Part shown: positions 51,580 to 60,504 of the stretch, one piece after another | How positions within the stretch are numbered: the stretch's first letter is position 1 | How the letters are laid out: every line of letters begins with the position of its first letter | NCBI RefSeq assembly: GCF_036013645.1 | Contig: NZ_CP107869.1 | Coordinates: forward strand, 7,192,001-7,256,000 | Length of the DNA stretch: 64,000 nucleotides | From: Streptomyces sp. NBC_00490 | GTDB lineage: Bacteria > Actinomycetota > Actinomycetes > Streptomycetales > Streptomycetaceae | Direction of reading: 5' to 3' | Notes under the pieces: generated by a model | What the model was told of the DNA's origin: nothing | Databases searched by the model: none | What the model saw: the letters and a program-made list of their open reading frames with translations, nothing else | Program-made: the position numbers and the translations under genes

Positions 51580-52737
51580 ATGACTGCGATTTCTCTCGGC
51601 ATGCCGTCCGTTCCGACCAGGGTTGCCGAGCGCCGTAAGAGCCGGCAGATCCAGGTCGGCTCCGTCGCGGTCGGCGGAGACGCCCCGGTCTCGGTGCAGT
51701 CGATGACCACGACCCGTACGTCGGACATCGGCGCGACCCTCCAGCAGATCGCCGAGCTGACGGCCTCCGGCTGCCAGATCGTCCGGGTGGCCTGCCCCAC
51801 GCAGGACGACGCCGACGCGCTCGCGACCATCGCCCGCAAGTCCCAGCTCCCGGTCATCGCGGACATCCACTTCCAGCCGAAGTACGTCTTCTCGGCCATC
51901 GAGGCCGGCTGCGCCGCGGTCCGCGTGAACCCCGGCAACATCAAGCAGTTCGACGACAAGGTCAAGGAGATCGCCAAGGCGGCGAAGGACCACGGCACCC
52001 CGATCCGCATCGGCGTGAACGCGGGCTCCCTGGACCGCCGCCTCCTCCAGAAGTACGGCAAGGCGACCCCCGAGGCCCTGGTCGAGTCGGCGCTGTGGGA
52101 GGCGTCCCTCTTCGAGGAGCACGACTTCCGGGACATCAAGATCTCGGTGAAGCACAACGACCCGGTCGTGATGATCGAGGCGTACAAGCAGCTCGCCGCC
52201 CAATGCGACTACCCCCTCCACCTCGGCGTCACCGAGGCGGGCCCGGCGTTCCAGGGCACGATCAAGTCGGCGGTGGCGTTCGGCGCGCTGCTGTCCCAGG
52301 GCATCGGCGACACCATCCGCGTGTCGCTGAGCGCCCCTCCGGTCGAGGAGGTCAAGGTCGGCAACCAGATCCTGGAGTCCCTGAACCTCAAGCAGCGCGG
52401 CCTGGAGATCGTCTCCTGCCCGTCCTGCGGCCGTGCCCAGGTCGACGTCTACAAGCTGGCCGAAGAGGTCACGGCAGGCCTCACCGGCATGGAGGTCCCG
52501 CTGCGCGTGGCCGTCATGGGCTGTGTGGTGAACGGCCCCGGCGAGGCCCGGGAGGCCGACCTCGGCGTCGCCTCCGGCAACGGCAAGGGCCAGATCTTCG
52601 TCAAGGGCGAGGTCATCAAGACCGTCCCCGAGTCCAAGATCGTCGAGACCCTCATCGAGGAAGCCATGAAGCTGGCCGAACAGATGGAGGCGGACGGCGT
52701 GGCATCGGGCGAGCCGTCGGTGGCGGTCGCGGGCTGA
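51580..52737 (+). CDS. ispG: 4-hydroxy-3-methylbut-2-en-1-yl diphosphate synthase
   Basis: 385 residues. The TIM-barrel part has [13 protein letters not shown] and [14 protein letters not shown]; the iron-sulfur cluster cysteines are SCPSCGRAQ (two) and [17 protein letters not shown] (third), with Glu in PGEARE. It reduces MEcPP to HMBPP, the penultimate MEP-pathway step. The ATG at 51580 (MTAISLGMP) is the usual start of streptomycete IspG; an upstream in-frame start adds 14 residues without support. Confidence 0.95.
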   Translation: MTAISLGMPSVPTRVAERRKSRQIQVGSVAVGGDAPVSVQSMTTTRTSDIGATLQQIAELTASGCQIVRVACPTQDDADALATIARKSQLPVIADIHFQPKYVFSAIEAGCAAVRVNPGNIKQFDDKVKEIAKAAKDHGTPIRIGVNAGSLDRRLLQKYGKATPEALVESALWEASLFEEHDFRDIKISVKHNDPVVMIEAYKQLAAQCDYPLHLGVTEAGPAFQGTIKSAVAFGALLSQGIGDTIRVSLSAPPVEEVKVGNQILESLNLKQRGLEIVSCPSCGRAQVDVYKLAEEVTAGLTGMEVPLRVAVMGCVVNGPGEAREADLGVASGNGKGQIFVKGEVIKTVPESKIVETLIEEAMKLAEQMEADGVASGEPSVAVAG

Positions 52738-52740
52738 GGG

Positions 52741-52799
52741 TTTTTCGCCCCCGCCGCCCCTACCCGTCCCACCCCTGGGGGCTGCGCCCCCAGACCCCC
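52741..52799. repeat. Dispersed intergenic repeat, family 1, copy B
   Basis: Near-identical in reverse complement to 26118-26176. CTGGGGGC and GCCCCCAG form a stem inside it. It begins 3 bases after the ispG stop and probably helps terminate ispG. Confidence 0.75.
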
Positions 52800-52869
52800 G
52801 CTTCGGCCCTGAAGGGGCAGGAGGGCTCCGGAAGCCGGAGGGCTGAGGGGCCGCAGGCCCCAGCCCTCC

Positions 52870-52896
52870 AGGGGCGCGGGGAACTGAGCGACCAGC
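52870..52896. repeat. Dispersed intergenic repeat, family 2, copy B
   Basis: AGGGGCGCGGGGAACTGAGC and the following GACCAGC match the reverse complement of 34848-34877 with one change. With copy B of family 1 it makes up much of the 327-base gap between ispG and the GNAT gene; I see no gene in the gap. TACAGT at 53023-53028 is a candidate -10 for the next gene. Confidence 0.75.
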
Positions 52897-53064
52897 CCCC
52901 CCACGACCCGCAGCCGCCCCCGCACCGCAGCCTCCGAGCTCACAGGCGCCCGGCACCCCCCACGCCCCGCACCTGAAAACAACGGCACCCTCCACTGGGC
53001 GGCATCGCTCAGCTTCCGCAGGTACAGTGCGGAGATCAGCAGTCCCCAGTGTGAGGCCCCGCCC

Positions 53065-53913
53065 GTGTTGACCCAGACGACCTCCCGGGTCCTCGAACCG
53101 AGCGACCTGGACGCCGCGCTCGCCGTCCTCGACCGCGACCCGGTCGCGAACGCCTTCGTGACATCCCGCGTACAGGTCGCCGGCCTCGACCCCTGGCGGC
53201 TCGGCGGCGAGATGTGGGGCTGGTACGAGGACGGCATGCTGACGTCCCTCTGCTACGCCGGCGCCAACCTGGTCCCCATCTGCGCCACCCCCCGAGCCGT
53301 CCGCGCCTTCGCCGACCGGGCTCGCAGGGCGGGCCGCCGCTGCTCCTCGATCGTCGGCCCGGCCGAGCCCACCGCCGAACTCTGGCGCCTCCTCGAACCC
53401 AGCTGGGGCCCGGCCCGCGACGTCCGCCCGCGCCAGCCCCTCATGGTCACCGACCGCATGCCCACCGACATAGCCCCGGATCCGCACGTCCGCCGCGTCC
53501 GCAAGGACGAGATGGAGACGATCATGCCGGCGTGCGTGGCGATGTTCACCGAGGAGGTCGGCGTCTCCCCGCTGGCCGGTGACGGGGGTCTCCTCTACCA
53601 GGCGAGGGTCGCCGAACTCGTCGGCGCAGGCCGCTCGTTCGCCCGTATCGACGCCGACGGCAAGGTCGTCTTCAAGGCCGAGATCGGCGCGGCCACGACC
53701 CGGGCCTGCCAGATCCAGGGTGTGTGGGTGGCCCCCGAGTACCGGGGGAGGGGCCTGGCGGCCCCGGGCATGGCGGCGGTCCTGCGCTACGCGCTGGCGG
53801 ACGTGGCCCCGGTGGTCAGTCTCTACGTCAACGACTTCAACACGTCGGCGAGAAGGACGTACCGGAGGGTGGGCTTCCAGGAGGTCGGCGCCTTCATGAG
53901 CGTCCTGTTCTGA
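53065..53913 (+). CDS. Tandem GNAT-fold acetyltransferase
   Basis: 282 residues. The C-terminal half is a GNAT domain with the acetyl-CoA site VWVAPEYRGRGLAAPGMAAVLRYAL and VSLYVNDFNTSARRTYRRVGFQEVG. The N-terminal half (RVLEPSDLDAALAVLDRDPVANAF) is the related DUF4081-type fold that often accompanies it. Substrate unknown; the pair is conserved between ispG and proS in streptomycetes as far as I recall. The start is GTG at 53065, directly followed by a possible TTG start. Confidence 0.85.
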   Translation: MLTQTTSRVLEPSDLDAALAVLDRDPVANAFVTSRVQVAGLDPWRLGGEMWGWYEDGMLTSLCYAGANLVPICATPRAVRAFADRARRAGRRCSSIVGPAEPTAELWRLLEPSWGPARDVRPRQPLMVTDRMPTDIAPDPHVRRVRKDEMETIMPACVAMFTEEVGVSPLAGDGGLLYQARVAELVGAGRSFARIDADGKVVFKAEIGAATTRACQIQGVWVAPEYRGRGLAAPGMAAVLRYALADVAPVVSLYVNDFNTSARRTYRRVGFQEVGAFMSVLF

Positions 53914-54058
53914 CAAGCCTTTTCCGGCAAACGTCTTTAGGGGCAACGGCCGTAGGGGCACGGGGCGGTATCGATGTGCGGCTACCGCCGCGTGAGCGCG
54001 ACCAGCCACAACGAACCCGTACTCAGCCAACGACGCGCGCCCCCTATACGATCCCCAC

Positions 54059-54625
54059 ATGCGCTTCCCCGGTCACGGACACCGCCGCCAACCCGACGAC
54101 ATCGTGATCGGCCCTCTCGACCTCTCCACCCACGTCGACGAAGCCCTGGCCGTCCAAGCGGTGGCGTTCGGTCTCGGCGCCGACGAGGTGGCGGTCCGCC
54201 GCCAGATCGTCCTGCGCCACATGACCTACCCCGGCGCCCATGCCCTCGGCGCCACCTCGGCGGAGCGTCTGGTGGGCTTCGTCTACGGCATGCCCAACGA
54301 CCGCACCCACTGGTGGTCCACGGTCGTGGAGCCCTATCTCCGCGCCCAGGGCCACGACGTCTGGCTGGACGACTCCTTCGTGATCACGGAACTCCACGTC
54401 CACCCGCGCTACCAGAACCGCGGTGTGGGCCGCTCCCTGATCACCACCATCACGGACGGCGCCCGCGAACCCCGCTCGATCCTCTCCGCGATCGACACCG
54501 ACAGCCCGGCCCGTGGCCTCTACCACTCCCTCGGCTACCAGGACCTGGCCCGCCAGGTCCTGTTCCCCAGCGCCCCGAAGCCGTACGCCGTCATGGGCGC
54601 TCCTTTGCCCTTGCGCCGTCGTTAA
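54059..54625 (+). CDS. GNAT-family N-acetyltransferase
   Basis: 188 residues. The GNAT core is visible at ALGATSAERLVGFVYGM, SFVITELHVHPRYQNRGVGRSLI (acetyl-CoA loop R-x-x-G-x-G/A) and ARGLYHSLGYQDL. The ATG lies 7 bases past TACGAT (54047-54052), with no ribosome binding site, so the message is probably leaderless. Substrate is unknown. It sits between another GNAT gene and proS, separated from proS by 73 bases. Confidence 0.85.
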   Translation: MRFPGHGHRRQPDDIVIGPLDLSTHVDEALAVQAVAFGLGADEVAVRRQIVLRHMTYPGAHALGATSAERLVGFVYGMPNDRTHWWSTVVEPYLRAQGHDVWLDDSFVITELHVHPRYQNRGVGRSLITTITDGAREPRSILSAIDTDSPARGLYHSLGYQDLARQVLFPSAPKPYAVMGAPLPLRRR

Positions 54626-54698
54626 CCGATTTCCGCCACAACCGGCCCCCCGGCTAACCTCCTAGCCATCACCCTTATCCGGCAGGAGTACGAGAACC

Positions 54699-56402
54699 AT
54701 GGCCAACGCACCGGTCCAGCGCATGTCCCAGTTGATGGCGAAGACGCTGCGCGACGACCCGGCGGACGCCGAGGTCCTCAGCCACAAGCTCCTCGTCCGC
54801 GCCGGCTACGTCCGCCGCACCGCGGCCGGCATCTGGAGCTGGCTGCCCCTCGGTATGCGGGTCCTGCGCAATGTGGAACGGGTCGTCCGTGAGGAGATGG
54901 ACGCGATCGGCGCCCAGGAGGTGCTGCTCCCCGCCATCCTGCCGCGTGAGCCCTACGAGGCGACCGGCCGCTGGGAGGAGTACGGCCCCGAGCTGTTCCG
55001 CCTCCAGGACCGCAAGGGCGGCGACTACCTCCTCGGCCCGACCCACGAGGAGATCTTCACCCTGCTGGTGAAGGACCAGGCGTCCTCCTACAAGGACCTG
55101 CCGGTCATCCTCTACCAGATCCAGAACAAGTACCGCGACGAGGCCCGCCCGCGGGCCGGCGTGCTGCGCGGCCGCGAGTTCCTCATGAAGGACTCGTACT
55201 CCTTCGACACCGAGGACGAGGGCCTGGCCCGGTCCTACGCGCTGCACCGCGAGGCCTACCAGAAGATCTTCACGCGCCTCGGCCTCGACTACCGCATCTG
55301 CGCTGCCACCGCGGGCGCGATGGGCGGCTCCAAGTCCGAGGAGTTCCTCGCCCCGGCCGGCGCCGGCGAGGACACCTTCGCCGACTGCCCCAACTGCGAC
55401 TTCGCGGCCAACACCGAGGCGATCTCGTACGAGCTCCAGCCCGTGGACGCCACCGACGTCCCCGCCGCCGAGGACATCCCGACCCCCGACACCCCCACCA
55501 TCGAGACCCTCGCCGCCTCCCTCGGCGTGCCGGCCTCCGCCACCCTGAAGAACCTCCTCGTGAAGGTCGACGGCGAGATCGTCGCCGTCGGTGTCCCCGG
55601 CGACCGTGAGGTCGACATGGGCAAGGTCGAGGCGCACTTCGCCCCCGCGGCCGTCGAGATGGTCACCGAGGCGGACTTCGCGGGCCGCCCGGACCTGGTC
55701 CGCGGCTACGTCGGCCCGCAGGGTCTGGGCGAGAAGGTCACGTACATCGCCGACCCGCGTGTGGCTCCCGGCACCGCGTGGATCACGGGCGCCAACAAGG
55801 CGAACACGCACACCAAGAACGTCGTCGTGGGCCGCGACTTCGAGGTCGGCGAGTACGTCGACGTCGTGGTCGTCCAGGACGGCGACCCCTGCCCGAAGTG
55901 CGGCACCGGCCTCAAGCTGGACCGGGCCATCGAGATCGGCCACATCTTCCAGCTGGGCCGCAAGTACGCCGACGCCCTCAAGCTCGACGTCCTCGGCCAG
56001 CAGGGCAAGCCGGTCCGCGTGACCATGGGCTCCTACGGAATCGGCGTCACCCGCGCGGTCGCGGCCATCGCCGAGCAGAGCGCCGACGAGCAGGGCCTGT
56101 GCTGGCCCGCCGAGGTCGCCCCGGCCGACGTCCACGTCGTCGCCGCCGGCAAGGCCCTCCAGACCGAACTGGCCCTCGACGTCTCCGAGAAGCTGCGCGC
56201 GGCCGGCCTGCGGGTCCTGGTCGACGACCGGGCCGGCGTCTCCCCGGGCGTGAAGTTCACGGACGCCGAGCTGATCGGCGTACCGAAGATCCTCGTCGCG
56301 GGCCGCCGCTCCGCCGAGGGCGTCCTGGAGCTCAAGGACCGCAGGACCGGGGAGCGCGAGGAGCTGACGGTGGACGAGGCGATCGCCCGGCTCAGCGCCT
56401 GA
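54699..56402 (+). CDS. proS: Prolyl-tRNA synthetase
   Basis: 567 residues, the bacterial long form with an editing insert. Class II motif 1 is in GVNERVV-type [16 protein letters not shown]; motif 2 spans [25 protein letters not shown]; motif 3 is [17 protein letters not shown]. The insert (about residues 230-400, containing [24 protein letters not shown]) hydrolyses mischarged Ala-tRNA. The C-terminal anticodon-binding domain has [15 protein letters not shown]. The start follows AGGAG at 54684. Confidence 0.96.
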   Translation: MANAPVQRMSQLMAKTLRDDPADAEVLSHKLLVRAGYVRRTAAGIWSWLPLGMRVLRNVERVVREEMDAIGAQEVLLPAILPREPYEATGRWEEYGPELFRLQDRKGGDYLLGPTHEEIFTLLVKDQASSYKDLPVILYQIQNKYRDEARPRAGVLRGREFLMKDSYSFDTEDEGLARSYALHREAYQKIFTRLGLDYRICAATAGAMGGSKSEEFLAPAGAGEDTFADCPNCDFAANTEAISYELQPVDATDVPAAEDIPTPDTPTIETLAASLGVPASATLKNLLVKVDGEIVAVGVPGDREVDMGKVEAHFAPAAVEMVTEADFAGRPDLVRGYVGPQGLGEKVTYIADPRVAPGTAWITGANKANTHTKNVVVGRDFEVGEYVDVVVVQDGDPCPKCGTGLKLDRAIEIGHIFQLGRKYADALKLDVLGQQGKPVRVTMGSYGIGVTRAVAAIAEQSADEQGLCWPAEVAPADVHVVAAGKALQTELALDVSEKLRAAGLRVLVDDRAGVSPGVKFTDAELIGVPKILVAGRRSAEGVLELKDRRTGEREELTVDEAIARLSA

Positions 56403-56509
56403 TCGGTCGTCAGGGGCCGGCGGTCGTACGAGAGCTCTCTCGGGCCGTTCCCTTCCGCGGGGCGTGACAGGACGTCACCGCGGAGGAGAACGGCCACCGC
56501 GCCGCCGGT

Positions 56510-56755
56510 TCAGCCCGCTTCGGCTGCCATGAAGCAGGGGATCAACTGGACGGGGAGTTCCACGCGCATACCGCAGAAGCAGTGGAGCAGGGCCCCGCGA
56601 GAGGCAGGGGCGCCCAGGTCGGTCATCAGGATGTCGCGTACTTCACGGAGTACGTCGTGCGCCGGGAGTCCTCTGGCCACGCGGATGCTGACCTCGTCCG
56701 GATCCCACACCGCGATCCTCGGCAGATCGTCCGTCAATAAAATGTGGATGCACAC
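56510..56755 (-). CDS. Small hypothetical protein encoded downstream of the XRE regulator
   Basis: 81 residues starting at GTG, preceded by GGGGAG. It begins VCIHILLTDDLPRIAVWDPDEVSIRV and includes LPAHDVLREVRDILMTDLGAPASRGALLHCFCGMRV. The two closely placed cysteines (CFC) are notable, but no metal motif is certain. I do not recognise the family. It shares the strand of the XRE regulator gene, 137 bases upstream, so it may be cotranscribed; a longer frame upstream lacks a better start. Confidence 0.6.
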   Translation of the reverse strand: MCIHILLTDDLPRIAVWDPDEVSIRVARGLPAHDVLREVRDILMTDLGAPASRGALLHCFCGMRVELPVQLIPCFMAAEAG

Positions 56756-56892
56756 AACTGTCTCCCCAGGGATGCACGACGGTACGAAGTGATCCGCTCC
56801 GGGAGGCCAGCGGCGGACTGATGGTACCGACGGCTGTCGGGATCGTGAAAGCTTTTGACATGTTCCACGAACCCGCGCAGACCCGGCCGCCC

Positions 56893-57315
56893 TCACGAAA
56901 TACGGGTGACCTGGAGCATTGCCTCGGCGTCCTTGAGCAGTGCGCGTTGACGTGACTCCGGCAGTTGCCGGTACAGCTTCAGGAGCCGCGCCTCACGCTC
57001 GTCCCCACTGGGGCCGGGCACAGGGCGGCCGACCGCCTCGAAGAACTCCTTCGGCGTTGTTCGCACGCCCCAGCGCCGGAACACCTCCACCATGGCCCGC
57101 AGTTTCTCCGGGTCGATGCGCGAGGTGCCGCGCGTCCGGTTCATCCAGGCGTTCAGCGTCGGGTACGAGATGCCGGCCTCCGACGCCAGATCCTTCTGCG
57201 TCTTTCCCGGGGCCCGCGCCAGGAGCTTTTCGAGCAGCGCCGCGAGGTCCTCGTCCCGGCGCGCCGGATCGTGGCCGGGGTTGGGGTCTTCCGGGCGGCT
57301 CTGCTCGTTCGTCAC
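56893..57315 (-). CDS. XRE-family transcriptional regulator
   Basis: 140 residues. The helix-turn-helix is KTQKDLASEAGISYPTLNAWMNRTRGTSRIDPEKLRAM (about residues 37-75), followed by a helical C-terminal half (EARLLKLYRQLPESRQRALLKDAEAML). It starts at GTG 57315 and is divergent from the sigma/WhiB operon. A perfect inverted repeat (ATCTAC-N8-GTAGAT, 57339-57358) lies 24 bases before its start, with related sites before the sigma gene. It is probably an autoregulator controlling both directions. Confidence 0.87.
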   Translation of the reverse strand: MTNEQSRPEDPNPGHDPARRDEDLAALLEKLLARAPGKTQKDLASEAGISYPTLNAWMNRTRGTSRIDPEKLRAMVEVFRRWGVRTTPKEFFEAVGRPVPGPSGDEREARLLKLYRQLPESRQRALLKDAEAMLQVTRIS

Positions 57316-57338
57316 GCAACAGAGGATCGGCCATCGCT

Positions 57339-57358
57339 ATCTACAAGCGCAAGTAGAT
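57339..57358. promoter_or_regulatory. Inverted repeat ATCTAC-N8-GTAGAT (XRE side)
   Basis: Both 6-base arms match perfectly. It is the closest site to the XRE start codon and shares its arms with the site at 57423. Confidence 0.65.
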
Positions 57359-57389
57359 CGCAGACCGGCAATTCGGACCTCTCCAGTCG

Positions 57390-57414
57390 CTCACGTTCCG
57401 TGAGTAACTTGACA
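57390..57414 (+). promoter_or_regulatory. Inverted repeat and -35 element of the sigma/WhiB operon
   Basis: CTCACG-TTC-CGTGAG (57390-57404) is a perfect palindrome with a 3-base centre, immediately upstream of TTGACA (57409-57414). A 17-base spacer leads to AAGACT (57432), a weak -10. Confidence 0.5.
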
Positions 57415-57422
57415 CAATATGC

Positions 57423-57443
57423 ATCTACCTGAAGACTGTAGAT
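57423..57443. promoter_or_regulatory. Inverted repeat ATCTAC-N9-GTAGAT over the sigma promoter
   Basis: Same arms as 57339-57358. It covers the -10 region of the TTGACA promoter. The block from CATCTAC through TGAAGA recurs nearly unchanged at 57486-57500, before the sigma start codon. Confidence 0.65.
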
Positions 57444-57480
57444 ACCCCCGGATGTCCAGTCCTCGACGTCCGGTCGTGAA

Positions 57481-57506
57481 ATCTACATCTACATGAAGAT
57501 TGCATA
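57481..57506. promoter_or_regulatory. Third ATCTAC site, next to the sigma start
   Basis: ATCTACATCTACATGAAGAT repeats the ATCTAC arm twice and then matches the ATCTACCTGAAGAC block of the previous site, but lacks a clean right arm. It ends 14 bases before the sigma gene's GTG. Confidence 0.5.
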
Positions 57507-57519
57507 TGTGGAGGCTTCT

Positions 57520-58110
57520 GTGTCCGTACCGCTCCATCCATCGATCGCCCCGGACGGCCTGGAGCCCGACCTGGTCGCCCGCGCCCGCGTCGGCGACAGG
57601 GAGGCGTTCGCCGCGCTGTACCACGAGCACTTCGGCCTCGTGTACAGCTTCCTGCTCGTCCGCACCCGCAACAGACACCTGGCCGAGGACCTCACGCAGG
57701 AGGTGTTCACCCGCGCGTTGCGCCATATCGACGCGTACACCTGGCAGGGCAGAGCCTTCGCCGCCTGGCTCACCACCATCGCGCGCAACCTCTTCCTCGA
57801 CGAACTCGGCCACGGCCGCACCCGCTTGGAGACGCCGGTCGCCGAACTCAAGGACGTCGGGGACTCCGGACGGGGCGCCGAGTCGCTGGCCTTGCGCGAA
57901 CTGGAGGCCGTCGAGGCCCACGAGACCGTCCGCACCGCCCTGCACACCCTCAATCCCCATCAGCGGCACTGTGTGGAGCTCCGTTTCCTCGACGAACTGA
58001 CGGCGCAGGAGACGGCTCTGGCGATGGGCAGGAGCGTCGGCGCCGTCAAGACGCTCACCTACCGGGCGGTGCGGAAGCTGCGCTGGACCATCGGGACGGT
58101 GCCGGCGTGA
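57520..58110 (+). CDS. ECF-type RNA polymerase sigma factor
   Basis: 196 residues. Region 2 shows REAFAALYHEHFGLVYSFLL, NRHLAEDLTQEVFTRALRHI and AFAAWLTTIARNLFLDEL; region 4 shows LTAQETALAMGRSVGAVKTLTYRAVRKLR. The GTG at 57520 was chosen because GGAGG precedes it at the right distance; an ATG at 57493 is the alternative. Its stop overlaps the next gene (GTGA). It heads a probable operon of four genes including a WhiB-like protein and is divergent from an XRE regulator. No anti-sigma gene with membrane helix is adjacent, so control is probably transcriptional through the XRE protein. Confidence 0.86.
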   Translation: MSVPLHPSIAPDGLEPDLVARARVGDREAFAALYHEHFGLVYSFLLVRTRNRHLAEDLTQEVFTRALRHIDAYTWQGRAFAAWLTTIARNLFLDELGHGRTRLETPVAELKDVGDSGRGAESLALRELEAVEAHETVRTALHTLNPHQRHCVELRFLDELTAQETALAMGRSVGAVKTLTYRAVRKLRWTIGTVPA

Positions 58111-59120
58111 ACAGCAACCTTCCGCACGCGGCCGGGGTCGTCCGCACGGTGCTGGTGTCCGTCCGGGCGGAACAGGCGGCGGCCGTCGCGCACGCGCTGG
58201 ACTCGGCCCGGCTCCTCGTCGATCCCGAAAGGTCCTTCGGCGTGGTGCTGCACCGGACGCCGGACAGGCACGGGGCCGGCGCCCCGCAACCCGTCACGGA
58301 ACTGGAGCGGCAGGCTCTGGCCTGGGACCACTCCTGCGCGCGGGCCCGGGAGGTGGCGCGCGCCGTCGAACGTGAACTGGCCGGGCACCCTGGTCCGTAC
58401 GACGTCCGGGTGGACGGTGACCGGGTGCGGGTGCTGCTCCGGGTCGACGATCCGGCTCACTGGGTCCGCTGGCGGGTCCACTTCGGTATCACGGCCGTCG
58501 GCGAGCGGCCCGAGCCCCGCACGGTGACCGGAGAGGGGGAACGTGACGGCGTGCGCGTGACCGTGGTGGCACACGGCATGGGCACGGCGCCGCCGAGCCC
58601 GCGGACCGGCCGGGAAAGGTGCCTGTTCCACCTCGACGGCACCACGTACGACCTGACCCTGCCGCAACGGGACGCGCAGGGGGACGTCTGGTACTTCCAG
58701 GGCTCCCGCACCCGGGACGGCATGCCATTGATGTCCCTCGACGGCCGGCCCGAACGATGCACCCTCGCCAACGTGGCGGCCTACCTGGGGCCGTTGACAC
58801 CCCTCCCGCCCGTGATGCCGGGCACCGCCCCGACCGTGGACCTGGCCCGCGCCCGGGCCAGGCGGCCGGCACACGCCGGGTCCCGGGCCCGGAACCCGGT
58901 GGGGGAGCGAACCGGGCGCCGGGCCCGGGCGGTGCGGCCGACGGCCGGCGCGGCGGGGACCGTACGGATCGTGGAGCCGAGGCCCACGGGACCCGCGACG
59001 CTGCCGCCCACGGCAGCGCACGCTCGGGGAGAAACGGGCGGTGACGGCTCCGCGGTACGGCTCCGGCCTCTGCGGCAGTCACCGCCCGCGGTGTCCGGGC
59101 CGGACGGGCCGACCCGGTGA
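58107..59120 (+). CDS. Uncharacterised actinobacterial protein in the sigma/WhiB operon
   Basis: 337 residues. The N-terminal 100 residues (GVVRTVLVSVRAEQAAAVAHALDSARLLVDPE) look helical; a middle part has VRVDGDRVRVLLRVDDPAHWVRWRVHFGI, CLFHLDGTTYDLTLPQ and WYFQGSRTRDGMPLMSLDG; the last 90 residues are Arg/Pro/Gly-rich and look disordered. No membrane helix or signal peptide. I do not know its function. Coupling to the sigma gene on one side and the whiB-like gene on the other by 4-base overlaps shows that the three are one translational unit. Confidence 0.78.
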   Translation: MNSNLPHAAGVVRTVLVSVRAEQAAAVAHALDSARLLVDPERSFGVVLHRTPDRHGAGAPQPVTELERQALAWDHSCARAREVARAVERELAGHPGPYDVRVDGDRVRVLLRVDDPAHWVRWRVHFGITAVGERPEPRTVTGEGERDGVRVTVVAHGMGTAPPSPRTGRERCLFHLDGTTYDLTLPQRDAQGDVWYFQGSRTRDGMPLMSLDGRPERCTLANVAAYLGPLTPLPPVMPGTAPTVDLARARARRPAHAGSRARNPVGERTGRRARAVRPTAGAAGTVRIVEPRPTGPATLPPTAAHARGETGGDGSAVRLRPLRQSPPAVSGPDGPTR

Positions 59121-59638
59121 ACCGGTCCCTGCCCGTCCGTGGGACCGGAGCCCGGGAGGACCGGGGTACCGCGCCGGAGGGCTCGCGTGCCTGGGAGGCC
59201 GGCGCCGCCTGTCTGCACCAGGACGCGGACATCTGGTTCTCCCGCAGGTCCTGGACCAGGGCCCGGGAGATATGCGCGGCATGTCCGGTGCTCGACGACT
59301 GCCGGGCCGCGGTGCTGCGCCGCGAGAAGGGGCTTCCCAAGGGCCGCCGCGACGGCGTCATCGCCGGACTGACGGGCCCCCAGCGCCACGATCTGGAGCG
59401 CCTGGAGGACCGCCGCGCGCGGACCCAGCCCCCGCCGCGGCCTCAGCCGGGCGCCGCGCCGCGCAGGCGACCCGCCCCTTGTGGCACCCGGGCGGCCTAC
59501 CAGCGTCACCTGCGCCGGGGCGAACCCGTCGACGAGGCGTGCCGAGACGCCAACGCGCGCGACGTCGGCCGCTACCGCCGTACCGGCTCCACCCGGAGCC
59601 GAGCCGACGGCATACGGCCCGCCGTGGCCCGGTCCTGA
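59117..59638 (+). CDS. WhiB-like iron-sulfur regulator with a C-terminal extension
   Basis: 173 residues. Four cysteines in WhiB spacing: AACLHQDAD (C32), then AREICAACPVLDDC (C53, C56, C62), followed by DGVIAGLTG in place of the usual G-V/I-W-G-G turn. After a proline-rich linker, the last 50 residues (CGTRAAYQRHLRRGEPVDEACRDAN) form a second module often seen alone in actinobacterial and phage proteins. WhiB proteins bind a 4Fe-4S cluster and contact the main sigma factor. It starts at GTG, overlapping the previous stop. Confidence 0.87.
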   Translation: MNRSLPVRGTGAREDRGTAPEGSRAWEAGAACLHQDADIWFSRRSWTRAREICAACPVLDDCRAAVLRREKGLPKGRRDGVIAGLTGPQRHDLERLEDRRARTQPPPRPQPGAAPRRRPAPCGTRAAYQRHLRRGEPVDEACRDANARDVGRYRRTGSTRSRADGIRPAVARS

Positions 59639-59824
59639 GGCCAAGCGATCAGTGCGCCACGGACTCGCCGCCCGAGAATCCCGACCTCTCCCGTCTTCGG
59701 ACCGCCGGGCCAGGACCCCGCCCGCGGTCAGTGGTGCCCCATGCCCGCGTCCTGGGCGGGACCGCCCAGGAAAACCCGCCGCCCGTTCCGGACCCGTCTC
59801 CCGCCCATCGCCACCGGAGTTCCC

Positions 59825-60394
59825 ATGTCCCTACCCCCGACAACAACGCCGCCCGAGGCACCCGGTGCCGACGGTTCCCGGCCGCGAGGCCGTGCGGCCA
59901 CCGCCCTGGTCAGGCTGCTCAGACCTCGGCACCGTCCCGGTCCACCGCGGTCCGCCCCGGGGCAGCGCCCCGACGTGACCTCGGACGGCTGTCGGCAGGA
60001 ACTCGCCCGCTGGCAGCGGCACGCCGACTCCTACGCACGGGAACTGTCCCGCGTCGCCCTTGAACGGGCGCACCTGCTGGCCTGGCTGGCGGCGCTGCAC
60101 CCGTCGAGCGCCGTCGTCACCCCGACCACCGGCGGCGGACCGGACGGCACGCACCTGTTGCGGCTCACGGCCGGGGAACGGCAGCTGTGCTGGTGGCTGC
60201 AGCCCACCGAGCTGCCGCTGTTCACCCATGTCCCGTACGCGGAGCCCACCCCGCAGTGCCCGCCGCGGGACGGCCACGGGGCCGCCGACCAGGCCGCCCA
60301 CATCCGCCGCCACACCAGGCTGCTGGCGGTCGAGGGAGCCTTCCTCACCACCCCCGACGAACCGCGGCCTTCGGCCCGGCCCGCCGGTCACTGA
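59825..60394 (+). CDS. Hypothetical protein, last gene of the sigma/WhiB operon
   Basis: 189 residues. A Pro/Arg-rich start is followed by a helical segment (ELARWQRHADSYARELSRVALERAHLLAWLAALHPSSAVV) and a compact part with LLRLTAGERQLCWWLQPTELPLFTHVPY and AAHIRRHTRLLAVEGAFL. No membrane helix or signal. Unrecognised. The ATG at 59825 follows CGGAG; the 186 bases before it are non-coding with no clear promoter, so readthrough from the whiB-like gene is likely. It converges on the phosphotransferase-like gene. Confidence 0.65.
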   Translation: MSLPPTTTPPEAPGADGSRPRGRAATALVRLLRPRHRPGPPRSAPGQRPDVTSDGCRQELARWQRHADSYARELSRVALERAHLLAWLAALHPSSAVVTPTTGGGPDGTHLLRLTAGERQLCWWLQPTELPLFTHVPYAEPTPQCPPRDGHGAADQAAHIRRHTRLLAVEGAFLTTPDEPRPSARPAGH

Positions 60395-60462
60395 CGGCGG
60401 TCCGCACGGCCCTGCACCACAGACCCCGGTCGGCAGGCTCGGGAGGCACGTCGGCCGGACCC

Positions 60463-60504
60463 ACCGCGCCCCTCTGCGACAACCCTCGGGCAGAGGGGCG
60501 CGGT
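60463..60504. terminator. Bidirectional terminator between convergent genes
   Basis: ACCGCGCCCCTCTGC and its exact complement at 60490-60504 form a 15-bp stem around a 12-base loop. It reaches the stop codon of the minus-strand gene. Confidence 0.8.
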
